Part shown: positions 47,954-56,851 of the stretch, one piece after another
Position numbering within the stretch: position 1 is the stretch's first letter
Layout: each line of letters begins with the position of its first letter
Assembly (NCBI GenBank): GCA_947452555.1
Contig: CANGDH010000001.1
Coordinates: 496,001-560,000, forward strand
DNA from: Bacteroidota bacterium
Lineage (GTDB): Bacteria; Bacteroidota; Bacteroidia; Chitinophagales; Chitinophagaceae
DNA length: 64,000 bases
Direction of reading: 5' to 3'
Notes under the pieces: model-generated
Seen by the model: only the letters and a program-made list of their open reading frames with translations
Databases searched by the model: none
What the model was told of the DNA's origin: nothing
Made by a program: the position numbers and the translations under genes

Positions 47954-49918
47954 ATTTGGATCCCACTCATAGTCTAATTGACGCTTGTCTAAATTAGCTG
48001 CAACAATTTTGATTTTGATTTTATCACCCATTCCAAATTTACGTCCAGACCTTGAACCAACTAAAGAATAGCTTGATTCAATAAGTCTAAAATCATCAAA
48101 TTTTAATAGTGAAATAACACTTACTAATCCTTCACATTTTTGTTCAATTGTTTCTACAAAAAATCCGAAACTTGATACACCACTAATTACCCCTTCAAAA
48201 ACATGTCCAACATAGTCACGCATAAACTCAACTTGCTTGTATTTATTAGACGCTCTTTCTGCTTCCATAGCAGCACGTTCTCTTTCACTACAGTGTACAC
48301 ATTTTTCTTCCAATGTGCCGTCATTCATTGCGTTGCCTTGAATGACACTTTGAACTATTCTATGTACCAAGACGTCAGGGTAACGTCTAATTGGTGAAGT
48401 AAAATGGCAATAATGTTCAAACCCTAAACCATAGTGCCCAATATTATGTGTGGTATAAACAGCTTTAGCCATTGTTCTAATTCCTAATTGCTCCAAAACA
48501 TGTTGTTCTGGTTTTCCTTTCGACGCTGCCATTAAGTTATTGAAACTATGTGCAATATGTTCGGGACTATCTATTGTAAATGAATACCCATGTGATTTTG
48601 CAAACGCAACAAATGGGGACAATTTATCTTCATTAGGTTGATCATGCACACGATATGGGAAAGGTAATTCTTCAGATTTGATTTTTATTTTACCCATCTT
48701 CTCCGCTATCAATTGATTGGCTTTTAACATGAGCTCTTCAATTAATTGATGCGATTCCTTACTTTCTTTTACTGTAATTCCAATTGGTTTCCCTTTTTCA
48801 TCTAATGTGAAGCGAACTTCCTGTGATGAAAAATTAATAGCCCCATGATCAAATCTTGCTTTCCTTAATTTTTGAGTGTATTCTAATAACCATAAAATTT
48901 CTTCTTCATGATCCCCTCTTTTAGTTTCAATGATATCTTGAACTTCTTCATAAGTAAATCGTCTATCAGAATAAATAATTGTTTTACCAAACCAGGTTTG
49001 TACAATTTGACCTGTAGCATCTAATTCAAAAGTAGCAGAGAATGTTAACTTCTCTTCATGTGGCCTTAAAGAACAAAGTTCGTTTGAGATTTTCTCAGGT
49101 AGCATTGGATAAACTCTGTCAGGTAAATAAACAGAGGTGGCTCTTTCATAAGCTTCTTGATCTACCAAAGTATTAGGTTGTACAAAATGACTCACGTCTG
49201 CAATATGTACTCCAATTTCAACATTGCCATTAGGTAATGTTTGAAAAGAAATAGCATCATCAAAATCTTTAGCATCAACAGGGTCAATCGTAAATGTGAG
49301 TACCTTTCGATAGTCCTTACGTTTCGCAATTTCAGCTTCTGTAATTTTACTTGATAATGAATTTGCAAAATCCATTACTTCCTTACTAAATTTCAAATTA
49401 AATCCAGCTTCAGCAACAATAGACTTCATAGCCAAATCATTTTCTTGCTCTGGTGTGAATATTTCTATTACTTCCCCTTCTGGTTTTTTACTTGCCTTCT
49501 CCCAAGAGTTTAATTGAACGATTACACGGTCTTTATCTTTAGCCCCTTTTAATTTATTCATTGGGATATAAATATCCGGCATAGGTGCAATCGTATTGGG
49601 TATAAAGAACGCATGGCGATCCATAACCTGCATAGTACCAGAGAATGCTACTTGTTTTCGCTTTATTACTTCTAGTACTTTTCCTTCTTTCTTTCCTGAG
49701 CCCTGTCTAATTTTAGTGATTTTTACTTTTACTTCATCCCCTTTTAAAGCGGTGTTAAAGTCAGTTGGAAAAACCAATATATCATTCTCTAAATTCTTGA
49801 CAATTACAAATCCCATTCCAGATTTTGCAATATCTAACATCCCTTGATACGTTGTAGTCAAGTTAGTATGTTTTGTAGTTGTCGCTTTATTCCTTGTTAT
49901 TTTCTTTTTCGTTCCCAT
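47948..49918 (-). CDS. rnr: ribonuclease R
   Basis: This 656-residue 3'-5' exoribonuclease has two N-terminal cold-shock-like domains (about 20-150), a catalytic RNB domain with TIDPVDAKDFDDAISF (Asp cluster) and IGVHIADVSHFV, and a C-terminal S1 domain (GHVFEGVISGVSSFGFFVET). The protein is shorter than E. coli RNase R (about 810) because the helix-turn-helix and long basic tail are missing. It degrades structured RNA. Its start overlaps the end of lpxK by 32 nt, so it is the last gene of a five-gene overlapping operon. Confidence 0.95.
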   Translation of the reverse strand: MGTKKKITRNKATTTKHTNLTTTYQGMLDIAKSGMGFVIVKNLENDILVFPTDFNTALKGDEVKVKITKIRQGSGKKEGKVLEVIKRKQVAFSGTMQVMDRHAFFIPNTIAPMPDIYIPMNKLKGAKDKDRVIVQLNSWEKASKKPEGEVIEIFTPEQENDLAMKSIVAEAGFNLKFSKEVMDFANSLSSKITEAEIAKRKDYRKVLTFTIDPVDAKDFDDAISFQTLPNGNVEIGVHIADVSHFVQPNTLVDQEAYERATSVYLPDRVYPMLPEKISNELCSLRPHEEKLTFSATFELDATGQIVQTWFGKTIIYSDRRFTYEEVQDIIETKRGDHEEEILWLLEYTQKLRKARFDHGAINFSSQEVRFTLDEKGKPIGITVKESKESHQLIEELMLKANQLIAEKMGKIKIKSEELPFPYRVHDQPNEDKLSPFVAFAKSHGYSFTIDSPEHIAHSFNNLMAASKGKPEQHVLEQLGIRTMAKAVYTTHNIGHYGLGFEHYCHFTSPIRRYPDVLVHRIVQSVIQGNAMNDGTLEEKCVHCSERERAAMEAERASNKYKQVEFMRDYVGHVFEGVISGVSSFGFFVETIEQKCEGLVSVISLLKFDDFRLIESSYSLVGSRSGRKFGMGDKIKIKIVAANLDKRQLDYEWDPNL

Positions 49919-50996
49919 TATTATTTTTATAAAATTGTGCTATATAATCAATTACTAATTGATTAAAATGTGATTCAGCATCAAATAAAAATGCGGGTTT
50001 AATAGGTAATACATATAAAGGAATGTCATGTAATTCCTCCGTGTATTTTACTAAACGTACTGCATCTTTCTCCGTGGTTAATATCAACTTGCTTTTGGCG
50101 TTGATTTCTTCGAATTTTGATTTAATTTCTTGTAAATCTTCAATTGAAAATATATGATGATCACTATAACTTAATTGATAATAAGTATGAGTGTGTTCAT
50201 GCAAATAGTTTTTTAAAGGTAATGGATTCGCAATACCACAAACCAATAAAACTTCATCTCTCAAAGTTAGCACCCATTGTTCTGTTGGATGATAAATATG
50301 ATAAGGTGTCTCATAAGCAATTGATGTGAAAAATATACTTTGATGCTGTTCTGGGTATAATTTTTCAATAATCTCATCCCTTTCTATAATTGATAAATTG
50401 GGAGGACATTTTGTGACTATAATAATGTTTGCTCTTTTAGCTGATCTGCGCTCATCTCTCAAATCACCGGTGGGTAAAAAGAAATCATCACAATATAAAT
50501 TGCTATAGTCGGTCAATATAATGTTAAAGTCTGCAACAATTTCACGATGTTGATACGCATCGTCTAAAATTATAGCTTGTAAATTTGGCACATCTTGAAT
50601 TAATTGAGGAATAGCTTCAATTCTTCTTTCACCAACTGCAACTGCAACATTGGGGAATTTTATGTGGAATTGCATTGGCTCATCTCCAATTTCTAATGCG
50701 GTTGTGTTTTCTCCCGCTAAGGCATATCCTTTCGTTTTTCGCTTATACCCCCTACTCAATGTTGCTACTTTATAATCATCAGACAAAATAGATAAAAGAT
50801 GTTCCACCATTGGAGATTTCCCTGTACCTCCCATTGATAAGTTTCCAATACAAATCATGGGTACATTGAACCTAACAGACCTGAAATAATGTTTAAAATA
50901 TAGCCAGTTTCTTAACGACACAATCCATCCATATAAAATGGCGAATGGTAAAAGTAAAACTCTGAAGGATTTTAAAAAAAGGTTATTGAAATTCAT
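49887..50996 (-). CDS. lpxK: tetraacyldisaccharide 4'-kinase
   Basis: This 369-residue inner-membrane kinase phosphorylates lipid A disaccharide at the 4' position. An N-terminal hydrophobic segment (FRVLLLPFAILYGWIVSL) anchors it. The P-loop ICIGNLSMGGTGKSPMVEHL (about 49-68) is the family signature, followed by LSRGYKRKTKGY and AIILDDAYQHREI. It overlaps the 5-FTHF cyclo-ligase gene by 14 nt at its start and rnr at its end. The presence of LpxK fits a lipopolysaccharide-bearing Bacteroidota cell. Confidence 0.95.
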   Translation of the reverse strand: MNFNNLFLKSFRVLLLPFAILYGWIVSLRNWLYFKHYFRSVRFNVPMICIGNLSMGGTGKSPMVEHLLSILSDDYKVATLSRGYKRKTKGYALAGENTTALEIGDEPMQFHIKFPNVAVAVGERRIEAIPQLIQDVPNLQAIILDDAYQHREIVADFNIILTDYSNLYCDDFFLPTGDLRDERRSAKRANIIIVTKCPPNLSIIERDEIIEKLYPEQHQSIFFTSIAYETPYHIYHPTEQWVLTLRDEVLLVCGIANPLPLKNYLHEHTHTYYQLSYSDHHIFSIEDLQEIKSKFEEINAKSKLILTTEKDAVRLVKYTEELHDIPLYVLPIKPAFLFDAESHFNQLVIDYIAQFYKNNNGNEKENNKE

Positions 50997-51546
50997 AACT
51001 TGTCCAAGGCGTAATGCAATGAGTCAAAGGTACGTCAAATTGGTGGGTATCTATAATATTGGGGATAGGTTCAAAGTAAGAAATACCTATTCTCTTCGTA
51101 TTTTGGGAACATCTGGCAAAATATCGATCATAAAATCCCTTCCCAAAGCCTATACGTTGTCCATTTAAGTCAAATCCTACTAATGGAACTAAAATTGTAT
51201 CTAGGTTTTGAGGTTCCATTTTATTAAAAGGAAGTGGTTCATGAATTCCCCAATTATTGATATTTAAAGTGTCCGTTTCTTCATAGAAATTCATAGAAAA
51301 ATCTTCCTTTGATATTGGATATGCCACTTTCAAGTCAGGTAAAATGTACTTTAAATATTTTACCAACAACATACTATTTGGTTCTGCCTGATGCTCCAAA
51401 GGATAAAAACTTCCCAAGACAGCTGTTGTCGACCAATCCATTTTTTGTAATTGAATCAAAAGCAAGTCGTCCAATTTCAAACAATCCAATTCCGTAAGCA
51501 TTTTACGCTTAGCCAATAAATCTTTTCTTATTTCCGATTTTAACAT
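50983..51546 (-). CDS. 5-formyltetrahydrofolate cyclo-ligase
   Basis: This 187-residue enzyme converts 5-formyl-THF to 5,10-methenyl-THF with ATP. The start KSEIRKDLLAKRKML and the ATP/folate site LVPLVGFDLNGQRIGFGKGF with YDRYF are typical of the YgfA/MTHFS family. The length is normal. It overlaps lpxK by 14 nt and follows rsmD after 26 nt, so it is part of the DUF3822-rsmD-cyclo-ligase-lpxK-rnr run. Confidence 0.93.
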   Translation of the reverse strand: MLKSEIRKDLLAKRKMLTELDCLKLDDLLLIQLQKMDWSTTAVLGSFYPLEHQAEPNSMLLVKYLKYILPDLKVAYPISKEDFSMNFYEETDTLNINNWGIHEPLPFNKMEPQNLDTILVPLVGFDLNGQRIGFGKGFYDRYFARCSQNTKRIGISYFEPIPNIIDTHQFDVPLTHCITPWTSYEFQ

Positions 51547-51572
51547 GCCAGGTTTATCTTAAGATTTCAAAT

Positions 51573-52112
51573 TTAATCACATTGGAAAAAACTAAAAATG
51601 GTAGTTCCGTAATTACGTTGAAAGCTATAGCCCGGGAATTTCTCGTATGCGTTTCTTGGTGTATGTTCCAAAATAAAAAAGCCATCTGGAGCAATTAATT
51701 TTCTTTCTACAATTATCTTAGGCAAATCGTCGATCGTATTTAATGCATAAGGTGGTCCAGCAAATATGATATCATATTGATTAGTACAAGAATTTATAAA
51801 CTGAAAAACGTCCATTCGTAAAATTTGAGCATTTTCTATTTTCAACATTTCAACATTCTTCTTTATAAAATCCAACATGATAGGGTCTTTTTCTACAATA
51901 GTTAAATTAGCAGCTCCTCTAGAAGCTAATTCATAACTAATACATCCAGTGCCCCCAAATAAATCCAAAGTTATTGCATCTTCAATTGCTACTCTACTTT
52001 GTAAAATATTAAATAAACCTTCTTTTGCAATATCGGTAGTAGGACGCGTATGCGGCATATTCTGCGGCGGATGAATTCGCCTTCCTCCAAATTTTCCTGA
52101 AATAATTCTCAT
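51573..52112 (-). CDS. rsmD: RsmD family 16S rRNA guanine-N2 methyltransferase
   Basis: This 179-residue SAM-dependent methyltransferase matches RsmD, which methylates G966 of 16S rRNA (E. coli numbering). It starts RIISGKFGGRRIHPP, has RPTTDIAKEGLFNIL, and has the SAM loop ALDLFGGTGCISYELASRGA-like segment near residue 47-66. The catalytic motif normally (D/N)PPY is GPPY here (IIFAGPPYALNT). Its start shares a base with the DUF3822 stop (TAATG), so translation is coupled. Confidence 0.9.
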   Translation of the reverse strand: MRIISGKFGGRRIHPPQNMPHTRPTTDIAKEGLFNILQSRVAIEDAITLDLFGGTGCISYELASRGAANLTIVEKDPIMLDFIKKNVEMLKIENAQILRMDVFQFINSCTNQYDIIFAGPPYALNTIDDLPKIIVERKLIAPDGFFILEHTPRNAYEKFPGYSFQRNYGTTIFSFFQCD

Positions 52113-52930
52113 TAAAAGATAAAATATGTAGCGTAATTGTGATGAGGATATTCTTTATTTAAAGTTGCTCCAATTCCTGATTCTGGAGCATTTTTTATGG
52201 CAGCATTTTCAAAATAGCTTACTAAATTGTTTACCCAAACATGCTCCAACTCATTATAGCCTGAAATAAATACCGACATGTTATTAGGATTCATCCCTAT
52301 GCTTTTACAAGCATTTAAAATAGTATACACATTCTGATCATCCCCACTTATATTTTGATATTGCAAGTATTTAATTTGACTATCATTGTGAATTAATAAA
52401 ATATAATTATTTTCAAATAATTGAATATACATTCCAGTTTCATCATGATGGTCTATTAAGAAGCTTGCATAATGCCTCCATTTCCCAGTTGGAAAAATAC
52501 GAGATAATAAAGATTGTAATGCATCAGGTACACTGTAAACTAGAACTGCCTGAGCTCCTGCAGATGAAATCATTAACTCCTCCTCATACTTTTCACCTTG
52601 AACAATATTAAGTTCATTTAAGTAAATAGTCAAATCGGATATTTGCTGCTTTTTACTTAAAATCATTCTTGAACTATTCATCACAAAATGAATATCTCTA
52701 TAAATAGCTTGTATTAATTTGGAATTATTTTGTAGGTAAGCTACTAACTGGCTCCAGCCATTATTTTCAATGGTATTAGTAAATGCTTCAAATGCTACAT
52801 ATTCATTTGACACTATATTTTTTACAGAGAAACAAATAGACTGCTCGTCAACTATAATATATAAGTCTTCCACCTTATTATTAGCTGTGCTTTGTAATTG
52901 TCCGTAAATCCCGATTTTCTTTTTTGCCAT
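52112..52930 (-). CDS. DUF3822 family protein
   Basis: This 272-residue protein matches the Bacteroidota DUF3822 family in size and in its position just upstream of rsmD. No signal peptide or membrane segment is visible, so it is cytoplasmic. It shows a pattern of two alpha/beta halves (LYIIVDEQSICFSVKNIVSN; HHDETGMYIQLFENNYILLI; MSVFISGYNELE), somewhat like an actin/ASKHA-type fold, but I cannot prove this. The function is unknown. It is the first gene of the five-gene overlapping operon that ends with rnr. Confidence 0.8.
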   Translation of the reverse strand: MAKKKIGIYGQLQSTANNKVEDLYIIVDEQSICFSVKNIVSNEYVAFEAFTNTIENNGWSQLVAYLQNNSKLIQAIYRDIHFVMNSSRMILSKKQQISDLTIYLNELNIVQGEKYEEELMISSAGAQAVLVYSVPDALQSLLSRIFPTGKWRHYASFLIDHHDETGMYIQLFENNYILLIHNDSQIKYLQYQNISGDDQNVYTILNACKSIGMNPNNMSVFISGYNELEHVWVNNLVSYFENAAIKNAPESGIGATLNKEYPHHNYATYFIF

Positions 52931-52988
52931 ACATTAAATCTTATGCAATGATATAAAAAAAGGGGCAGTTCTTTGCTAAAACTAATTG

Positions 52989-52996
52989 TAGATTTG
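52989..52996 (+). promoter_or_regulatory. -7 promoter element of the MATE gene
   Basis: TAGATTTG matches TAnnTTTG and ends 7 nt before the ATG. No TTTG element is seen about 20 nt upstream. The position suggests a leaderless or near-leaderless mRNA. Confidence 0.5.
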
Positions 52997-53003
52997 CAAA
53001 TAT

Positions 53004-54362
53004 ATGAGTACCACCCAAGTTACCCCTTCATTACAGGTTAATATAAGCAGTAAGCAAATATTGACTATTTCTATTCCAATTGCCTTGGCCATACTAGTTC
53101 CTCAGATTAATTTTATTATCAATAACATTTTTCTAGGCGCTTTGAGCAAGCAAGCACTCGCAATTGGGGGTATTACTGGGGTTTACTATTTGATATTTGG
53201 AGTAATGGGTCAAGGCTTAAATAATGGACTTCAGGCACTTATTTCGAGAAGAGCTGGGGAAAATAGAATTGACGAAATTGGCATACTATTTTCTCAAGGC
53301 GTTTTTATCTCTATATTCTTGTCCATAATAGGTATATCTTTTACTTATTTTGTTGCACCTTATATCTTTCATGAATTATTACATGATACGGCAAGAGCAG
53401 ATACAGTTATTGAATTTTTAAAAATTCGTATTTGGGGGATACCGTTTTTATTTATCTATCAAATGCGCAATGCCTTATTAGTGGGTACTAATCAAAGTAA
53501 ATTTTTAATAATTGGTACCGCTACCGAAGCATTTACAAATATATTTTTTGACTACAGTTTGATTTTTGGACATTTTGGATTTGCCGCATTAGGACTTAAT
53601 GGAGCAGCCTACTCCTCTATCATTTCAGAAATTATGGGATTATTGGTAATCTATTTAGTTATCCATTATCAAAAAATTGGTGCTAGATTTGATTTGTTTA
53701 AAAAGTTTGAACTGAAATTGGATTATATAAAATTGATTCTTACTCAGTCCTCCCCATTGATGATGCAGTATATGATAAGCATTATTAGTTGGGAATTCTT
53801 TTATATATTAATAGAACATAGAGGAGAACAATCACTAGCAGTTTCCAATGCGATGCGTAATATTTTTGGATTCTTTGGTAGCTTTACTTGGGCATTCGCT
53901 GCTACTGCAAACACAATGGTGAGTAATATTATAGGACAAGGACTTCAAGACAAAGTGATTGAACTAATTAACAAAATCATGAGATGGAGTTTAGGATTCG
54001 CTATAATTGTATGTATTCTGATTAATACCTTTGCAACACAATTTTTATCTATTTATGGACAAGGTGCTGGATTTTTAGAGGAAGGGATTCCCGTTCTAAG
54101 AGTAGTTTCTATTGCACTATTAATAATGTCTGCATCCACCATTTGGTTAAGTTCTGTTACTGGCACAGGGCAGTCAAAAGTAACTTTATCAATTGAGTTC
54201 GCTGCTATTGTGATTTATGTAATTTATAATTATTTAGTACTTGAATATTATAATCTACCGATTACCTATGGATGGATAAGTGAAATAATTTATTGGTGTA
54301 GTTTATTGATCCCTTCATATATATACATTAGAACAATGAGATGGAAAGGCACTAAAATCTAA
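53004..54362 (+). CDS. MATE family efflux transporter
   Basis: This 452-residue inner-membrane protein has 12 hydrophobic segments in two similar halves. The start ISIPIALAILVPQINFIINN carries the conserved Pro of TM1 and the Gln/Asn-rich sequence that follows; GLQALISRRAGENRIDEIG and MMQYMISIISWEFFYILIEH are typical. MATE pumps expel cationic drugs or metabolites using H+ or Na+; the substrate is not readable from the sequence. It stands alone and is convergent with folB, with which it shares a terminator. Confidence 0.9.
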   Translation: MSTTQVTPSLQVNISSKQILTISIPIALAILVPQINFIINNIFLGALSKQALAIGGITGVYYLIFGVMGQGLNNGLQALISRRAGENRIDEIGILFSQGVFISIFLSIIGISFTYFVAPYIFHELLHDTARADTVIEFLKIRIWGIPFLFIYQMRNALLVGTNQSKFLIIGTATEAFTNIFFDYSLIFGHFGFAALGLNGAAYSSIISEIMGLLVIYLVIHYQKIGARFDLFKKFELKLDYIKLILTQSSPLMMQYMISIISWEFFYILIEHRGEQSLAVSNAMRNIFGFFGSFTWAFAATANTMVSNIIGQGLQDKVIELINKIMRWSLGFAIIVCILINTFATQFLSIYGQGAGFLEEGIPVLRVVSIALLIMSASTIWLSSVTGTGQSKVTLSIEFAAIVIYVIYNYLVLEYYNLPITYGWISEIIYWCSLLIPSYIYIRTMRWKGTKI

Positions 54363-54398
54363 AAAAAAAAGATCACTAATTATAGTGATCTTTTTTTT
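54363..54398. terminator. bidirectional terminator between the MATE gene and folB
   Basis: AAAAAAAAGATCACTA and its perfect complement flank an ATTA loop, giving A and T runs on both sides. It starts right after the MATE stop codon and overlaps the folB stop codon. Confidence 0.94.
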
Positions 54399-54768
54399 AT
54401 TTTCTCTTTTCTATTGAAACAGAAGTTTTCCCTTCAAAGAAAGGAATTGGTAAAGTCTCTTTTGTAATTTTTACATGTACGTATTGAGCAATGGTATGCT
54501 CAAATAAAATCTGATCAGCAATTTTACATACTAATGTTTCTAATAATGGTGTTGGCGTTTCCATCATCTTCTTAACCAATTGATAGACTTCAACATAGTC
54601 AATCGTTTGGTCCATTTGATCAATCAAATTTACCGATGGTGTAAAGTCAATAGTGACGTCTACTCTGAAAGTATTTCCTAGTTTTTTTTCTGCATCATAC
54701 AATCCATGATAGCCCTTGAAAATTAGGTCGTTCAAACAAACACGCATGGATGATTTAGAAGCACTCAT
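54397..54768 (-). CDS. folB: dihydroneopterin aldolase
   Basis: This 123-residue enzyme splits dihydroneopterin in folate synthesis. The family core VCLNDLIFKGYHGLYDAEKK (substrate Tyr/His region and the key Glu), then VDVTIDFT and TIDYVEVYQLVKKMM, ends with the catalytic Lys in VHVKITKETLPI. Its start shares a base with the trxB stop (TAATG), so the two are translationally coupled. Confidence 0.95.
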   Translation of the reverse strand: MSASKSSMRVCLNDLIFKGYHGLYDAEKKLGNTFRVDVTIDFTPSVNLIDQMDQTIDYVEVYQLVKKMMETPTPLLETLVCKIADQILFEHTIAQYVHVKITKETLPIPFFEGKTSVSIEKRK

Positions 54769-55703
54769 TAATGTCCTTTAGAAGTTAAATAACGTTCTGC
54801 ATCTAATGCTGCCATACAACCACTACCTGCCGCAGTTACCGCTTGACGATAATTTTTATCTTGTACATCACCGGATGCAAATACACCTTCCACATTTGTT
54901 TTAGTAGTGCCTGGCTCTGTTAAAATATATCCAGTTTCGTCCATATTAATAAAGGGCTTAAATATATCGCTATTAGGTTTATGACCTATAGCTACAAAAA
55001 ATGCACTCACTGGAATTTCTTGTAATTCATTAGTAATTGTATTCTTAACACGAACTGCTTGTACACTTTTCTCACCTAAAATCTCGTCAGTTTCAGTATT
55101 AAAATGTACTATTATATTTGGTGTATTTAACACTCTATCTTGCATTACTTTACTTGCTCGCATTTGATCTTTTCTGACAATCATATGCACTGTAGTACAC
55201 ATTTTAGATAAATAATGTGCTTCTTCTGCAGCTGTATCTCCAGCGCCAATAATTGCAACATCTTTTCCTTTAAAAAAGAATCCATCACATACTGCACAAG
55301 CACTTACACCAAAACCGTTTAATCTTTCTTCACTAGGTATTCCCAACCATTTTGCACTCGCACCAGTTGAAATAATAACAGCTTTAGCCTCAATAATTTT
55401 TTCATCATCTATCCAAACCTTCTTAATCTCTCCACTAAAATCTACTTTAGTTGCTAAGCCATAACGAATATCGGCACCCATTCTAGCCGCTTGTTTTTCA
55501 AAATTTACCATCATATCCGGTCCTTGAATTCCTTCTGGAAAACCTGGGTAGTTTTCAACTTCAGTAGTAATTGTTAATTGACCACCTGGTTGTATCCCTT
55601 GATATAACAAAGGTTTCATATTTGCTCTAGCAGCATAGATAGCTGCAGTATAGCCAGCAGGTCCAGAACCTATAATTAGAATGTCTACTTTTTCGATTTC
55701 CAT
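54768..55703 (-). CDS. trxB: thioredoxin-disulfide reductase
   Basis: This 311-residue flavoprotein passes electrons from NADPH to thioredoxin. The FAD-binding GSGPAGYTAAIYAARAN is near residues 12-28, the redox-active CAVC is in SACAVCDGFFF (about 135-145), and the NADPH-binding IIGAGDTAAEEA and C-terminal FASGDVQDKNYRQAVTAAGS are intact. The length is normal. It is followed by folB with a one-base overlap and preceded by rpoD 96 nt away behind a terminator. Confidence 0.97.
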   Translation of the reverse strand: MEIEKVDILIIGSGPAGYTAAIYAARANMKPLLYQGIQPGGQLTITTEVENYPGFPEGIQGPDMMVNFEKQAARMGADIRYGLATKVDFSGEIKKVWIDDEKIIEAKAVIISTGASAKWLGIPSEERLNGFGVSACAVCDGFFFKGKDVAIIGAGDTAAEEAHYLSKMCTTVHMIVRKDQMRASKVMQDRVLNTPNIIVHFNTETDEILGEKSVQAVRVKNTITNELQEIPVSAFFVAIGHKPNSDIFKPFINMDETGYILTEPGTTKTNVEGVFASGDVQDKNYRQAVTAAGSGCMAALDAERYLTSKGH

Positions 55704-55740
55704 ATTCCCTTTTTATTAAATGATAACTACAATGTAGCTA

Positions 55741-55781
55741 AAAAAAAGCCCCGACTAATCTTTAAGATCGTTGGGGCTTTT
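55741..55781 (-). terminator. intrinsic terminator after the sigma factor gene
   Basis: On the minus strand AAAAGCCCC and GGGGCTTTT pair across a partly paired interior of about 20 nt, followed by a T run. It isolates rpoD from trxB. Confidence 0.9.
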
Positions 55782-55799
55782 ATGATATTGTTAATTTAA

Positions 55800-56657
55800 T
55801 TAGCCCAAGTAAGCTTTTAACGCATTACTATATCTAGCTTTCTGCAAGCGTTTAATAGCACGTTCCTTAATTTGTCTAATACTTTCTTTTGTTAAATCGT
55901 ATTTGATACCAATTTGCTCAATAGTAACGCCATTTTCTCCATCTAATCCAAAATAAGCATTTACAATTTCCGCTTCTCTAGGACTCAATGATTTCAATAC
56001 ACGACGAATTTCCTCTCTCAAAGAATCTTTCATCACATCCTCATCTGTATCATCTCCGCCTTGTAATAAATCACCCATAGCAACGTCTTCTGCTTCGTGA
56101 ACTGGAGCATCTAAAGAAGTATGACGTGTATTAGATTGGAAAATATTATTGATTTCGGTTTCTGACATTTCCAAGATGCCAGCTAGCTCCTCAGTAGAAG
56201 GCTCACGCTCATGCTCTTGCTCAAATGCCATATATGCTTTATTGGCTTTATTATAAGTACCGATCTTGTTTTGTGGTAAACGAACCAGACGACCTTGCTC
56301 TGCTAAAGCTTGCAAAATTGACTGACGAATCCACCAAACCGCATATGAAATGAATTTAAACCCTTTTGTTTCGTCAAACCTTTGTGCTGCTTTAATCAAT
56401 CCCAAGTTACCCTCATTAATCAAATCACTTAATGACAAACCTTGGTGTTGGTATTGTTTTGCAACTGATACAACGAAACGTAAATTGGCTTGAACCAATT
56501 TATCCAATGCACGTTGATCCCCCATTTTAATGCGTTGCGCTAAAGTGGTTTCCTCCTCTGGATTGATCATGGAAATCTTAGATATCTCTTGTAAGTACTT
56601 TTCAACCGCTTGAGAGTCTCTGTTTGTAATCTGTGTCGCAATTTTAAGCTGCCTCAT
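55800..56657 (-). CDS. rpoD: primary sigma factor (RpoD/SigA, Bacteroidota type)
   Basis: This 285-residue sigma-70 factor lacks the long region 1.1, as usual in this phylum. Regions 2.1-2.4 are LVQANLRFVVSVAKQYQHQG, LIKAAQRFDETKGFKFISYA and VWWIRQSILQALAEQGRLVR; region 3 follows; region 4 is SPREAEIVNAYFGLDGENGV and LTKESIRQIKERAIKRLQKA. It directs RNA polymerase to the TTTG/TAnnTTTG promoters noted in this window. A full-consensus promoter of that type lies upstream of its own gene (56721-56752), so it is probably self-regulated. Confidence 0.97.
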   Translation of the reverse strand: MRQLKIATQITNRDSQAVEKYLQEISKISMINPEEETTLAQRIKMGDQRALDKLVQANLRFVVSVAKQYQHQGLSLSDLINEGNLGLIKAAQRFDETKGFKFISYAVWWIRQSILQALAEQGRLVRLPQNKIGTYNKANKAYMAFEQEHEREPSTEELAGILEMSETEINNIFQSNTRHTSLDAPVHEAEDVAMGDLLQGGDDTDEDVMKDSLREEIRRVLKSLSPREAEIVNAYFGLDGENGVTIEQIGIKYDLTKESIRQIKERAIKRLQKARYSNALKAYLG

Positions 56658-56720
56658 GCCAAGAATTTATTTAAGTATATAACGACAGAAACACTAAAAT
56701 AGTATAGTGATGTCAGTCTG

Positions 56721-56752
56721 CAAAGGTACTATTTTGACTTTAATTAAGCAAA
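56721..56752 (-). promoter_or_regulatory. full-consensus Bacteroidota promoter of the sigma factor gene
   Basis: Read on the minus strand, TTTG (56752-56749), a 20-nt spacer and TACCTTTG (56728-56721) match the -33/-7 consensus exactly. The leader to the ATG would be about 55-60 nt. Confidence 0.8.
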
Positions 56753-56851
56753 TATTGATTATAAAGGATTTATGAAGCTAATTTACCCCCATTTTAGGCC
56801 TTTTTAGCCATTTTCCAAGGTTAATACCTCCTTGGGATTTATCTTCGCCCC

